Positions 41,404 through 50,913 of a stretch of DNA of 64,000 nt are shown one piece after another. Both the position numbers and the translations under genes were made by a program. How positions within the stretch are numbered: the stretch's first letter is position 1; each line of letters starts with the position of its first letter. The stretch spans positions 1 through 64,000 of the forward strand of contig NZ_JAKWJR010000014.1 of NCBI RefSeq assembly GCF_022761125.1, read 5' to 3'. The DNA comes from Nocardioides sp. SR21. Its GTDB lineage: Bacteria; Actinomycetota; Actinomycetes; Propionibacteriales; Nocardioidaceae. The notes beneath the pieces are model-generated. The model saw nothing but the letters and a program-made list of their open reading frames with translations, ran no database searches and was not told the origin of the DNA.

Positions 41404-42348
41404 TCAGGGAGCCGTCGTGACGGTGACCAGCGGGTCGGCGGCGTCGCCGGTACTCGTCACGTACGTCGCCGCCGCGGCGTCACCGAGCTGCGCGCGCAAC
41501 CAGAGCGCCGCCCAGCGGGCCGCCTCGTCGATGCTCGCCGACTGGCTCAGCGACTGCGGCCCGACCTCGGCGTCGGCGCCCGACGGGTTCTGGGTGTTGG
41601 TGATCCCGTAGTGGTTCGCACCGCTCAGCCGGACGATCTGCTTCGGGCCGCGCTGGATCTTCGCGTAGGTCGTCTCCGCCTGCGCGGGCTCCGCGACGCC
41701 GTCCTCCTGGCCCTGCACCAGCTGGACCGGGATCTTGTTGTCGACGTTCGCGTACGAGCCCAGGAACTCGTTGTGGGTGCCGTAGAACGACCCGGCCTTC
41801 ACCTGGCTCGGCAGCGTGAACGACAGGCCGGTGCAGAACGGGATCGAGCACTTGCTCTCGGCGATCGACAGGCCGGTCGCGCCACCGAAGGAGTGGCCGA
41901 GCAGCACCAGCGTGCTGGTGTCGATGTGGCTCTTCAACGGCGAGGTCGCCAGCGCGTTCTCGCTGGTCATCCAGCTGAGCGTCTCGCCGATCTGGCTGGT
42001 CGAGGTGTAGTAGTCGAGACTGAAGAAGTTGAGGCGCCGGTGGTTCGGCGTCACCACGATGAAGCCGTACGACGCGACCTCGGCGGCGTACTCCGAGTAG
42101 TGCATCCGGTGCACCTTGCCGCCCTGGAGCAGCAGCGCGACCGGCAGCGTCCCGGTGACGTCGGTCGGGTAGTAGACGTTGGTGCCGTCGTTGGTGATCT
42201 GCGACTGGTACGTCGAGACCGGCACCTGGGTGACCGGCGAGACCACGTCGGCCTGGGCGGCGAGGGGCGCCGCCACCGGCACGGCGAGGCCGGCGAGCGC
42301 GAGGGTCAGGGCAGCGAGAACAGAACGTCGTCGGGGGGCCGAGGCCAT
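41404..42348 (-). CDS. Secreted alpha/beta hydrolase, chlorophyllase/PET-hydrolase-like
   Basis: A 314-residue exported hydrolase. A Sec signal (RRRSVLAALTLALAGLAVPV then AAPLAAQADV) is followed by an alpha/beta hydrolase domain with nucleophile elbow GHSFGG, IPVQLVQGQEDGVAEP around the acid, and NHYG for the histidine. It fits the chlorophyllase-like/platelet-activating-factor acetylhydrolase-like group. The substrate is probably an ester met outside the cell. GGAAGG precedes the ATG by eight bases, and an AT-rich GATATATCAT stretch upstream may be its promoter. Confidence 0.88.
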   Translation of the reverse strand: MASAPRRRSVLAALTLALAGLAVPVAAPLAAQADVVSPVTQVPVSTYQSQITNDGTNVYYPTDVTGTLPVALLLQGGKVHRMHYSEYAAEVASYGFIVVTPNHRRLNFFSLDYYTSTSQIGETLSWMTSENALATSPLKSHIDTSTLVLLGHSFGGATGLSIAESKCSIPFCTGLSFTLPSQVKAGSFYGTHNEFLGSYANVDNKIPVQLVQGQEDGVAEPAQAETTYAKIQRGPKQIVRLSGANHYGITNTQNPSGADAEVGPQSLSQSASIDEAARWAALWLRAQLGDAAAATYVTSTGDAADPLVTVTTAP

Positions 42349-42434
42349 GCTGTGCACCTTCCGTAGATGATATATCGTGCACAGATTGGCGACTGCCCGG
42401 TCGCCGCGCCTAGCCCTGGTCTCGCCGGTCGAGA

Positions 42435-43352
42435 TCAGTCCTGGACGGACTTCACGATCGCCACGCAGCGGGTGAGGTACTCGTCGTCCGGCGTCTGCCG
42501 CCGGGTGCCCGGCGGGTCCTGGAGCCGCCACAGCGCGTTGACCAGCATCCGGAGGATGACCCAGTCGCGGGCGCGGTCCTCGTCGAGCCCGGCCGCGTCG
42601 ACCACGGCGTGGAAGCGCGCCCGGACCCCTCGCCTGATTCCCTGCCCAGGAGGGGCTGCGAGCTCGTCCCAGCGGTTCCAGAGCAACGGCGCGACCTCGT
42701 AGTGCGGGTCACCGCTGAGCGGCTTCGGGTCGATCGCCAGCCACGGTTCCCGGTCGCCCGCCAGCACGTTCGCGTAGTGCAGGTCCGTGTGGACCAGTCG
42801 GCCGTCGGTGTCCTCGTCCGCGGCGAACCTCCGGCCGAGCGACACCGCCTGCTCCACCAGCCGCCGCGGCAGCGGGGCGTCGCGCGGCAGCCCGGCCAGC
42901 TCATCGCTCCAGCGGCGTACGCACGAGGAGAGCGTGACCAGCTGCGGCGGCGCCGGGACGTGCAGCCCGGCGTACAGCCCGCCGACGATCTCGCAGGCCT
43001 CGACGTCCCACAGCTCGCCGAGGTCCTCCCGATGCAGCCGCTCGAGCAGCAGCGCGAACCGGTGCGGGTCGGCCCGGAGGAGCTGGACGGCGCCGCGGCC
43101 GTGCCAGTGCTGGAGCGCGAGGTGCTCGTGCTCGGCCTCCCAGTGCGGCCAGCCGACCTTGAGCGCCGCCGGCCGCCCGCTCGTCGTGCGCACCGGCACC
43201 ACGACCGCGCAGAACCCGTGGGTCGCCTCGCCGTCGACGCTCAGCTCCCACTCCTCGACGAGGCCGCGCAGCAGCGCCGGGAGCCGGTCGAGCCAGGCCG
43301 CGAACTCCGGGCCGCGCGCGGCGTACGCCAGGAACGACTCAGGAAGCTGCAC
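42435..43352 (-). CDS. APH(6)/hydroxyurea phosphotransferase-family kinase
   Basis: A 305-residue kinase of the aminoglycoside 6-phosphotransferase group. The catalytic loop is VHTDLHYANVLAGD (HxDxxxxN) and the metal motif is AIDPKPLSGDP, in the form typical of APH(6). Members include streptomycin and hydroxyurea kinases, but most environmental ones have no proven resistance role. It starts with GTG at 43352, overlapping the lepA TAG by one base, and is therefore co-transcribed with lepA. Confidence 0.88.
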   Translation of the reverse strand: MQLPESFLAYAARGPEFAAWLDRLPALLRGLVEEWELSVDGEATHGFCAVVVPVRTTSGRPAALKVGWPHWEAEHEHLALQHWHGRGAVQLLRADPHRFALLLERLHREDLGELWDVEACEIVGGLYAGLHVPAPPQLVTLSSCVRRWSDELAGLPRDAPLPRRLVEQAVSLGRRFAADEDTDGRLVHTDLHYANVLAGDREPWLAIDPKPLSGDPHYEVAPLLWNRWDELAAPPGQGIRRGVRARFHAVVDAAGLDEDRARDWVILRMLVNALWRLQDPPGTRRQTPDDEYLTRCVAIVKSVQD

Positions 43353-45223
43353 TACTTCTTGGTCTTCTCCGTCGGCTGGGTCGTGGAGAGCGCCGCGACG
43401 AAGGCCTCGGGCGGGACCTCGACGGTGCCGATGTTCTTCATCCGCTTCTTGCCGGCCTTCTGCTTCTCGAGCAGCTTGCGCTTGCGGGAGATGTCACCGC
43501 CGTAGCACTTCGCGAGGACGTCCTTGCGGATCGCGCGGATGTTCTCGCGGGCGATCACGCGGGCGCCGATGGCGGCCTGGATCGGGACCTCGAACTGCTG
43601 CCGCGGGATGAGCTCCTTGAGCTTGCCGGCCATCATCACGCCGTACGCGTAGGCGGCGTCCTTGTGCACGATCGCCGAGAACGCGTCGACCGGCTCGCCC
43701 TGGAGCAGCACGTCGACCTTCACGAGGTCGGCCGCCTGCTCGCCGGAGCGCTCGTAGTCCAGCGAGGCATAGCCCTTGGTGCGCGACTTCAGCTGGTCGA
43801 AGAAGTCGAAGACGATCTCGCCCATCGGCAGCGTGTAGCGCATCTCGACGCGGTCCTCGGACAGGTAGTCCATGCCCTGGAGGGTGCCGCGCTTGGTCTG
43901 GCAGAGCTCCATGATCGTGCCGATGTAGTCGCTCGGGCTCAGGATCGTGGCGCGGACGACGGGCTCGCGCACCTCCGCGATCTTGCCCTCGGGGAACTCG
44001 CTCGGGTTCGTGACCTCGAACTCCGAGCCGTCGTCCATCAGCACGCCGTAGACGACGTTGGGCGCGGTCGAGATCAGGTCGAGGTTGAACTCGCGCTCGA
44101 GCCGGTCACGGGTGATCTCCATGTGGAGGAGCCCGAGGAAGCCGATCCGGAAGCCGAAGCCGAGGGCGCCGGAGGTCTCGGGCTCGTAGGTGAGCGCCGC
44201 GTCGTTGAGCTGCAGCTTCTCGAGCGCCTCGCGCAGGTCGCCGAACTGGTCGCCGTCGATCGGGTAGAGGCCCGCGTAGACCATCGGGTTGGGGTGCTTG
44301 TAGCCGCCGAGCGACTCCGTGGCGCCGCCGTGCTGGGTGGTGACCGTGTCACCGACCCGCGACTGGCGGACGTCCTTCACGCCGGTGATCAGGTAGCCGA
44401 CCTCGCCGACACCGAGCTCGCCCGCCTTCACCTGCTCGGGGCTGATCACGCCGAGCTCGAGGAGCTCGTGGGTGGCACCGGTCGACATCATCTTGATCCG
44501 GTCGCGGTGGTTGAGCTTGCCGTCGACGACCCGGACGTAGGTGATCACGCCGCGGTAGGTGTCGTAGACCGAGTCGAAGATCAGCGCACGGGCCGGCTGG
44601 TCGGCCTCGCCGACCGGCGGCGGCGTCTCCTTGACGATGTGGTTGAGCAGGGCCTCGACGCCGAGGCCGGTCTTCGCGCTGACCTGGAGCACGTCGCTCG
44701 GGTCGCAGCCGACCAGGCCGGCGAGCTCCGCGGCGTACTTCTCCGGGTTCGCGCTCGGCAGGTCGATCTTGTTGAGCACCGGGATGATGTGCAGGTCCGC
44801 GCCCATGGCGAGGTAGAGGTTCGCCAGCGTCTGCGCCTCGATGCCCTGCGCCGCGTCGACGAGCAGGATCGCGGCCTCGCACGCCTCGAGCGAGCGGGAG
44901 ACCTCGTAGGTGAAGTCGACGTGCCCGGGGGTGTCGATCATGTTCAGCACGTAGGTGCCCGGCTCGGCGCCCTCGTCGTTGCCGGCGGGGACGGTCCAGG
45001 GCATCCGGACGGCCTGGCTCTTGATCGTGATGCCGCGCTCGCGCTCGATGTCCATCCGGTCGAGGTACTGCGCCCGCGCGGCGCGCTCGTCGACCACGCC
45101 GGTCAGCTGGAGCATCCGGTCGGCCAGGGTCGACTTGCCGTGGTCGATGTGGGCGATGATGCAGAAGTTGCGGATGATCGCCGGGTCGGTGTGGCCAGGC
45201 TTCGGCGCGTTCAGGTTGGGCAC
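43352..45223 (-). CDS. lepA: Elongation factor 4 (LepA)
   Basis: A 623-residue translational GTPase involved in ribosome back-translocation or assembly. G1 is AHIDHGKST, G3 DTPGH, G4 NKID, with switch residues in RERGITIKSQAV. The C-terminal LepA-specific domain contains RKRKLLEKQKAGKKRMK. The GTG at 45223 gives the expected N-terminus (PNLNAPKPGHTDPAIIRNFC); longer frames upstream overlap the divergent kinase gene. The stop is coupled to the APH(6)-like gene. Confidence 0.96.
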   Translation of the reverse strand: MPNLNAPKPGHTDPAIIRNFCIIAHIDHGKSTLADRMLQLTGVVDERAARAQYLDRMDIERERGITIKSQAVRMPWTVPAGNDEGAEPGTYVLNMIDTPGHVDFTYEVSRSLEACEAAILLVDAAQGIEAQTLANLYLAMGADLHIIPVLNKIDLPSANPEKYAAELAGLVGCDPSDVLQVSAKTGLGVEALLNHIVKETPPPVGEADQPARALIFDSVYDTYRGVITYVRVVDGKLNHRDRIKMMSTGATHELLELGVISPEQVKAGELGVGEVGYLITGVKDVRQSRVGDTVTTQHGGATESLGGYKHPNPMVYAGLYPIDGDQFGDLREALEKLQLNDAALTYEPETSGALGFGFRIGFLGLLHMEITRDRLEREFNLDLISTAPNVVYGVLMDDGSEFEVTNPSEFPEGKIAEVREPVVRATILSPSDYIGTIMELCQTKRGTLQGMDYLSEDRVEMRYTLPMGEIVFDFFDQLKSRTKGYASLDYERSGEQAADLVKVDVLLQGEPVDAFSAIVHKDAAYAYGVMMAGKLKELIPRQQFEVPIQAAIGARVIARENIRAIRKDVLAKCYGGDISRKRKLLEKQKAGKKRMKNIGTVEVPPEAFVAALSTTQPTEKTKK

Positions 45224-45307
45224 AGACGTCTCTCGGTCATGCGAACTGGGGACGTTCCAGTCTCCCACAGGACCGTGCGCGGACCTGCGTCCGCGAGGAT
45301 GTGCGGC

Positions 45308-46273
45308 GTGAGCGCCGTACGCCTTCCCACGACCATCCCGCACGGCCGGACCGCCCGCAGGCTCGAGTGGCCGCACCTGCCGCCGCACGTCCGCGCGGTG
45401 ATCGAGCAGCGCTGCGGCTCGCCGGTGACGTCCGCGGAGTCGCAGGGCGCGGGCTTCACGCCCGGCTTCGCCTCCGTGCTGACGTGCGAGGACGGGTCGC
45501 GGCACTTCGTGAAGGCAGCGTCGCTGAAGGCGCAGCGGATGTTCGCGGAGGCCTACCGGGAGGAGGCCGCCAAGCTGGCCGCCCTGCCCGAGGGCACCCC
45601 GGCGCCGCGGCTGCTGTGGACCCACGACGCCGACGACTGGATGGTGCTCGCCACGGAGTACGTCGACGCCACCCAGCCCCAGCGACCGTGGCGGGCCGCG
45701 GACCTGGAGCGCTGCCTGGAGATGACCGCGGCCGCCGCCGAGCTGCTCACGCCGGCACCCGCCGGGCTCGAGCTGCCGACCTTCGCCGAGGAGTACGCCG
45801 ACTGGCCCGCCCTCTGGGACCGGGTGCGCCTGTCCCCTCCGGACCTCCCCGGGCTGGCCGAGCACCTGGACGAGGCGGCGGAGCTCGCCACCCGGTTCCC
45901 GGAGGTCACCGCGGGCGCCACCGTCGTCCACATGGACATCCGTGACGACAACGTGCTGCTGGTCAGTGACGGCCGGACGCTGCTGTGCGACTGGAACTTT
46001 CCGGTCGCCGGTGCGGCCTGGCTCGACACCGCGCTGCTGATGATCGGCCCGCGGGGTGACGGCCACGACGTGGACGCCCTGCTGGCCGCCTCGCCGGTCA
46101 CCCGGGGCGTCCCGGCCGAGTCCCTCGATGTCGTGCTCGCACTGGTCACGGGCTACTTTCTGTTCTCGGCGGCGCAGCCGGTGCCGCCGACCTCGCCGCA
46201 CGTGCGCGACGCCCAGCGTTGGCAGGGCGAGGTGTGCTGGGCCTGGCTGGCCGAGCGGCGCGGGTGGGCCTGA
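45308..46273 (+). CDS. APH-family small-molecule kinase
   Basis: A 321-residue kinase-fold protein starting at GTG 45308; an ATG nine bases earlier is possible. The catalytic loop is VVHMDIRDDNVLL (HxDxxxxN) and the metal motif is LLCDWNFPVAGA, where DFG is replaced by DWN as in many APH/choline kinase-like proteins. The substrate is unknown. It is divergent from lepA and sits upstream of rpsT. It is unrelated in detail to the APH(6)-like protein on the other side of lepA. Confidence 0.85.
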   Translation: MSAVRLPTTIPHGRTARRLEWPHLPPHVRAVIEQRCGSPVTSAESQGAGFTPGFASVLTCEDGSRHFVKAASLKAQRMFAEAYREEAAKLAALPEGTPAPRLLWTHDADDWMVLATEYVDATQPQRPWRAADLERCLEMTAAAAELLTPAPAGLELPTFAEEYADWPALWDRVRLSPPDLPGLAEHLDEAAELATRFPEVTAGATVVHMDIRDDNVLLVSDGRTLLCDWNFPVAGAAWLDTALLMIGPRGDGHDVDALLAASPVTRGVPAESLDVVLALVTGYFLFSAAQPVPPTSPHVRDAQRWQGEVCWAWLAERRGWA

Positions 46274-46294
46274 CTGGTTCGAGACGGGCCGGAT

Positions 46295-46324
46295 TTGGGC
46301 GGCGGAGCGGGCCTGCGCTAACCT
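46295..46324 (+). promoter_or_regulatory. Candidate rpsT promoter
   Basis: A -35-like TTGGGC (46295-46300) and a -10-like TAACCT (46319-46324) are separated by 18 bases, giving a leader of about 75 bases before rpsT. Confidence 0.4.
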
Positions 46325-46407
46325 TTTACGTCGCGTGTCTGGCTGTCCGCACGCCGTACGCACCACAGACATATCCCGTAACCACATCGACGACGAAGGC
46401 GCATCTA

Positions 46408-46668
46408 GTGGCGAACATCAAGTCCCAGATCAAGCGGAACAAGCAGAACGAGAAGCGTCACGAGCGCAACAAGGCCGTCAAGACCGGCCTGAAGTCCGCC
46501 GTCCGCAAGTTCCGCGAGGCCGCCGAGGCCGGCGACAAGGAGGCCGCGGTCACCCTCGGCCGCGACGCCGCCAAGAAGCTCGACAAGGCCGCCTCCAAGG
46601 GCGTCATCCACAAGAACCAGGCCGCGAACCGCAAGTCCGCGATCGCCAAGAAGGCCGCCGCTCTCTGA
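46408..46668 (+). CDS. rpsT: 30S ribosomal protein S20
   Basis: An 86-residue, Lys/Arg/Ala-rich helical protein (ANIKSQIKRNKQNEKRHERN; KGVIHKNQAANRKSAIAKKA), diagnostic for S20. It starts with GTG at 46408, and the length is standard. Its own promoter and a strong terminator suggest a single-gene transcript. It is convergent with holA, the usual neighbour. Confidence 0.98.
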   Translation: MANIKSQIKRNKQNEKRHERNKAVKTGLKSAVRKFREAAEAGDKEAAVTLGRDAAKKLDKAASKGVIHKNQAANRKSAIAKKAAAL

Positions 46669-46683
46669 GCCAGCCTTCCGGTC

Positions 46684-46713
46684 GGCCCGTCAGAACTCCG
46701 GTTCTGGCGGGCC
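46684..46713 (+). terminator. Rho-independent terminator of rpsT
   Basis: A 13-bp stem with one G-U pair, GGCCCGTCAGAAC/GTTCTGGCGGGCC, a TCCG tetraloop, then a T-containing tail (GTTCTGT). It lies 16 bases after the rpsT stop. Confidence 0.8.
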
Positions 46714-46722
46714 GTTCTGTAT

Positions 46723-46785
46723 GTGAGCTGCCCCCAGCCTGGGCCTGAGCCTGCGAAGGATCGAGGAGCGACCGGCGTATCGAGA
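46723..46785 (+). repeat. Dispersed intergenic repeat, copy B
   Basis: It shares the leading GTGAGCTGCCCCC, a central CTGCGAAGGATC-like part and the core GACCGGCGTATCGAGA (46770-46785) with the copy at 19937-20042. It is shorter in the middle. Confidence 0.65.
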
Positions 46786-46805
46786 TCGGTCGGCTCCAGG
46801 CGGAG

Positions 46806-47792
46806 CTACCGCGGGTCGCGGAGCTCGGTGATCGTCAGGACCAGCCGCTCGAGCGTGTACGCCGGGTCGCTCGCGGCGCCCTTGATGTCGGCGTCGGCGG
46901 CCGCGATCGCGCGGATGGCGCGGGCGATGCCGCCGTCGGACCAGCCCCGCGACTGGTCGCGGATCGTGCGCAGCTTCCACGGCGGCACGCCGACCTCGCG
47001 GGCGAGGTCCGCCTCGCGCATGCCGCGCGGCGCGGACTTGTAGCGGGCCACGCCGCGGGCGCCGCCGGCGAACGCGGAGGTGACCAGGACCGGCGCCGTA
47101 CCGCCGTCGAGAGCCCAGCGCAGCTCCTCGAGCGCCGCGGTGCGCCGACCCCAGAACGCCGCGTCGGCCACGGCGAAGGACTTGGCCTCGGCGCGACCGC
47201 CGAAGTACTGCTTCACGCGGGCCTCGGTCAGCGGCTGGCCCGGGAAGTCGTTGGCGAGCTGGTGCGCGGCGGCCGACAGCGAGCGGAGGTCCTGCCCGAC
47301 GGCCTGGACCAGGAAGTCGGCCGCCTCCGAGTCGATGGTCGAGCCGTGGCGGCGCACCTCGGCGGCGACGAAGCCGGGGAACTCCGAGGGCCGCAGCTCG
47401 CCGGACTTCGACTCGGTCACGGCGGGCAGCTTGCGGAGCTTGGTGAGCGTGCCGCTGCCCTTCTGGCCGCCGCCGTGGACCAGCACCAGGGCGACGTCCT
47501 CGGACGGTGCGGCGACGTAGCCGAGCAGCCCCTCGATCGACTCGTCGGGGAGGTTCTCCAGGTTGCGGACCACGACGCAGCGGATGCTCGAGAACAGCGA
47601 CGGCGCCGAGAGCTCGCCGAGCGTGGCGAGGGTCAGGTCGGAGGCGAGGGTCTCGGAGAGCTCCGACTCGGCGTCGTGGTGACGAACGGCATCGCGGACC
47701 GCGGTGACGGTGCGCTCGTTGAGGAACTCCTCCTTGCCGGTCACCAGGGTGATCCGGCCGAGGACGTCTGCCGCGCGAGGTGAGCCTGCCAT
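46806..47792 (-). CDS. holA: DNA polymerase III subunit delta (HolA)
   Basis: A 328-residue clamp-loader subunit. The N-terminal AAA-like domain has ITLVTGKEEFLNERTVTAVR and the later TLGELSAPSLFSSIRCVVV. The C-terminal collar ends GVPPWKLRTIRDQSRGWSDG. HolA opens the sliding clamp. It is the last gene of the leuS-degV-comEA-comEC-holA array, 12 bases after comEC, a typical comEC-holA neighbourhood. Confidence 0.94.
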   Translation of the reverse strand: MAGSPRAADVLGRITLVTGKEEFLNERTVTAVRDAVRHHDAESELSETLASDLTLATLGELSAPSLFSSIRCVVVRNLENLPDESIEGLLGYVAAPSEDVALVLVHGGGQKGSGTLTKLRKLPAVTESKSGELRPSEFPGFVAAEVRRHGSTIDSEAADFLVQAVGQDLRSLSAAAHQLANDFPGQPLTEARVKQYFGGRAEAKSFAVADAAFWGRRTAALEELRWALDGGTAPVLVTSAFAGGARGVARYKSAPRGMREADLAREVGVPPWKLRTIRDQSRGWSDGGIARAIRAIAAADADIKGAASDPAYTLERLVLTITELRDPR

Positions 47793-47804
47793 GGTGCGGC
47801 AACC

Positions 47805-50054
47805 CTAACGGGTGCCCACCGACAGTCCGCCGCCGTCCTCGACGACCGCGACGTCGCCGTCCAGGTCGGTGCGCAGCACCTGGGTGCCGGCGTCAGCGAG
47901 GGGCTCCAGCGTGGTCGCCGCGGGGTGCCCGTAGTCGTTGTCCTCCCCCACCGAGACCAGCGCGATCCGGGCGCCGAGGGACAGCAGCCAGTCCTCGTCC
48001 TGATAGCGGCTGCCGTGGTGCGGCACCTTGAGCACATCGACGGCCAGGCTCGGGTACGCCCGCGCCAGCGCGGCCTGTCCTTCGGGCTCGAGGTCCCCGG
48101 TCAGCAGCATCCGCACGCCGCGCACCTCGACGAGCAGCACCACGCTGGCGTCGTTGGCGGTGCTGCCGTCGCCCGGTCCCGACGTCGGGGAGTCCGGCGG
48201 CGGCCAGAGCGCCTGGAGGGACACCTGGCCGACGCTCCGGACGCCGCCGTACGGCGCGGGCTCCGGGTCGGCGACGGCGTCGACCTCGGCCACCCCGGCG
48301 GGCGGGTCGAGCAGCCGCGTGGTCTCGACGGCGCCGACCGAGCGGCCGTCGTAGACACCGCTGATCCCGTCGACGTGGTCGGCGTGGAAGTGGGTCAGCA
48401 CGAGCAGCGGCACCTGGGTGATCTCCAGCCGGTCCAGGCAGGAGTCGACCGCGTGCGGGTCCGGACCGGCGTCGACCACGACCGCCGCGTGCGGGCCGGC
48501 GTTGAGCACCAGGGCGTCGCCCTGCCCGACGTCGCAGGCGACCAGGAGCCAGCCGTCCGGCGGCCATCCGGGCGTCGGCGGCCGGACCAGCACGCCCGCG
48601 ACCAGCAGCACGCAGCAGCCGAGGCCGGTCACCGGGCGGCGTAGCAGGTGCGGCCCGGCGAGCGCGATCGCGGCGACCAGCACCGTGAGCAGGACGAGCG
48701 CACCCGCGCTGGTCCCCCACCCGACCGCTGCCGTGGGCAGGTCGGCGCAGCGGGTCGCCACCGCGACGATCCACGCGACGCACCAGCCCGCGAGCGTGCC
48801 GAGCAGCCGGCCGCCACCCGGCCAGAGCAGGCCGACCAGCCCACCGGCGAGACCCAGGACCGTGGCCGGCGCGACCGCCGGCGCGGCGGCGAGGTTCGCT
48901 GCCACCGCGACCAGGCTGACCTGCCCGGAGATCGCGGCCACGACCGGCGTGCAGGCGAGCTGGGCGGACGCGGGGATCGCGATCGCCTCGGCGACCCAGC
49001 GGGGCAGCCAGCGCGCCATCGCGTCGCGCCATCCCGGCGCGAGGAACAGGATGCCCGCGGTCGCGAGCACCGACAGCGCGAACCCCGCCGAGACCGCGAG
49101 ACCGGGCTGCACCAGCAGCAGCACGACCACGGCCACCCCGAGCGCGCGGGCGCCGCGGCGGCGACCGTCGGTCCCCATCGCGAACAGCGCGACCGTGCCC
49201 ATGACCGCCGCCCGGAGCACGCTGGGCTCGGTGCGGGCGAGCAGCACGAAGCCGACGATCCCGGCGGCGCCGACCACGTACAGCCAGCGACCGCGGACCC
49301 GGCACCACCGGGCGAGCACCAGGAGGAAGCCGACCACGAGCGTGAGGTTCGTCCCCGAGACCGCGAGCAGGTGGGTCAGGCCGGTGGTCCGGAAGTCCTC
49401 GGCCAGCGCCGGGTCGAGGCCGGTGTCGTCGCCGTCGACCAGCGCGGGCACCAGCGCCCGCTGGGCCGCCGGCCGGTGCTCGACCGAGTCGCGCACCGAG
49501 GCCCGCACCGCGGCGGCGCCACGCCACCACACGTCGGGAGCGGTGAGCTCCTCGGGCGGACCGCGGGCACCCAGCACCGCCGCCAGGTCGTCGCCATCGG
49601 CCTCGGAGAGCCGGCCGGAGGCCGCCACCGTGGCGCCCAGCCGGACCGACTCCCACGCGGGGTCGGCGAGCACGAGGACCGGCGCGGACAGGGTGTGGGT
49701 CTCGCCCCGCCCGGTCACCTCGGAGACGTCGAGCCGCACCAGGACGACCGGGCCGTAGCGCCCCTCGGACCGGCGCGGGTCCGACGACACCGTGCCGACC
49801 ACCCGCACCGCGGCTCCGTCGGCCGCCAACGACGCGACCGGGCTGCGCTCGACCTGCTCGATCCGCAACGTCGTCACGGCGGCGACCGCCCCCAGCACCA
49901 GCGCCGCCCCGACGACCGTGCGCGACCGGCCCGCCACCGCGACGGCGAGCGCGAGTCCGGCAGCGAAGGCCGGCACCCACCAGCCCGCCCCGCGAGCGCC
50001 GAGCGCGCCGGCCCAGGCCGCCGCGGCCAGCAGCGGCATCCGCAGGTCCGGCAC
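47805..50054 (-). CDS. comEC: ComEC/Rec2 DNA-uptake channel protein
   Basis: A 749-residue membrane protein. The N-terminal part has several helices and a DUF4131-like OB domain. The competence domain has FRTTGLTHLLAVSGTNLTLV (family signature), with about ten helices. A C-terminal metallo-beta-lactamase domain has LVLTHFHADHVDGISGV and KVPHHGSRYQ. It would pass single-stranded DNA through the membrane, and the MBL domain may degrade a strand. It starts with GTG at 50054, seven bases after comEA. Confidence 0.95.
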   Translation of the reverse strand: MPDLRMPLLAAAAWAGALGARGAGWWVPAFAAGLALAVAVAGRSRTVVGAALVLGAVAAVTTLRIEQVERSPVASLAADGAAVRVVGTVSSDPRRSEGRYGPVVLVRLDVSEVTGRGETHTLSAPVLVLADPAWESVRLGATVAASGRLSEADGDDLAAVLGARGPPEELTAPDVWWRGAAAVRASVRDSVEHRPAAQRALVPALVDGDDTGLDPALAEDFRTTGLTHLLAVSGTNLTLVVGFLLVLARWCRVRGRWLYVVGAAGIVGFVLLARTEPSVLRAAVMGTVALFAMGTDGRRRGARALGVAVVVLLLVQPGLAVSAGFALSVLATAGILFLAPGWRDAMARWLPRWVAEAIAIPASAQLACTPVVAAISGQVSLVAVAANLAAAPAVAPATVLGLAGGLVGLLWPGGGRLLGTLAGWCVAWIVAVATRCADLPTAAVGWGTSAGALVLLTVLVAAIALAGPHLLRRPVTGLGCCVLLVAGVLVRPPTPGWPPDGWLLVACDVGQGDALVLNAGPHAAVVVDAGPDPHAVDSCLDRLEITQVPLLVLTHFHADHVDGISGVYDGRSVGAVETTRLLDPPAGVAEVDAVADPEPAPYGGVRSVGQVSLQALWPPPDSPTSGPGDGSTANDASVVLLVEVRGVRMLLTGDLEPEGQAALARAYPSLAVDVLKVPHHGSRYQDEDWLLSLGARIALVSVGEDNDYGHPAATTLEPLADAGTQVLRTDLDGDVAVVEDGGGLSVGTR

Positions 50055-50060
50055 CGGACG

Positions 50061-50822
50061 TCACACCGTGACATGCGGGGCCAGCTGCTCGAGCGTCGCG
50101 TCGCCGATGCCGTCGACCTCGAGGAGCTCGTCGACCGCGGTGAACCCGCCGTGCTCGTCGCGCCACGACAGGATCGCCAGGGCGGTCACCGGTCCGACCT
50201 CGGGCAGCGCCTCCAGCTCGGTCTGGCCCGCGGTGTTCAGGTTGACCAGCGCCCCGGCCGGCTCGCCGGCAGCGGCGGCCGCCGCCGTCACCCCGGTCGG
50301 CACCGCGACCCCGACGAGCACCTGCTCACCGTCCACCAGGAGCCGGGCGAGGTTGAGGCTCGACAGGTCCACCCCGGGCCGCGCTCCCCCGGCCGCCTCG
50401 ATCGCGTCGACCACCCGGGAGCCGGCGTCGAGCACCACGATGCCCGGGCGGCGCACCTTCCCCGCCACGTCGACGGTGACCCCGCTGGCGGCCGCGGGAC
50501 CGGCCCCGACCGGACTGACCTCGGTGAGCGGCTCGTCCGGCGCCGCCGCGGTGACCGGACTGAGCGCGGGCGCCTCCACGCGGTCGGCGTCACCGCGCAC
50601 CACGAACCAGCAGGTGACGGCCAGGCCGACGGCCACCAGCACGGCGACCACCGCCAGCTGGGCGGTGCCGAGGGTGACCCGGCCCGCCGCGTGCCGGCCG
50701 GGAACCGACACCGACGGCACCGACGGCACGGTCGGGTCGGCGCGACCGAGCTCGGCGCTCAGCAGCGCGAGCCGGCGGGAGACGGCTTCCTGGTGCTCGG
50801 GGCTGGATCGACGAGGGGGCAT
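50061..50822 (-). CDS. comEA: ComEA helix-hairpin-helix DNA-binding protein
   Basis: A 253-residue protein. A cytosolic tail of about 50 residues and one membrane helix (AQLAVVAVLVAVGLAVTCWF) precede an SLBB domain (VTVDVAGKVRRPGIVVLDAG) and a C-terminal HhH pair (VNLNTAGQTELEALPEVGPV). It captures incoming DNA outside the membrane for ComEC. No pilus or comF genes are in the window, so natural transformation is possible but unproven. Confidence 0.94.
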   Translation of the reverse strand: MPPRRSSPEHQEAVSRRLALLSAELGRADPTVPSVPSVSVPGRHAAGRVTLGTAQLAVVAVLVAVGLAVTCWFVVRGDADRVEAPALSPVTAAAPDEPLTEVSPVGAGPAAASGVTVDVAGKVRRPGIVVLDAGSRVVDAIEAAGGARPGVDLSSLNLARLLVDGEQVLVGVAVPTGVTAAAAAAGEPAGALVNLNTAGQTELEALPEVGPVTALAILSWRDEHGGFTAVDELLEVDGIGDATLEQLAPHVTV

Positions 50823-50913
50823 GCGAACGACGCTAGGCAGCGTCGCCGACTCCGAGCGGGCCGGCGGCGACCGGCTGTGGAGACCGGGGCGGAAGGCGGG
50901 GCTGTGGACGGAG

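Noticed and set aside
42435..43352. Acquired aminoglycoside resistance gene
   Set aside because: Composition matches its neighbours, it is coupled to lepA, and no mobile element is nearby, so it looks like a native kinase.
43664..45298. Long plus-strand open frame running antisense to lepA into the kinase gene
   Set aside because: It is a high-GC antisense shadow; only the part from about 45308 has kinase motifs and real coding character.
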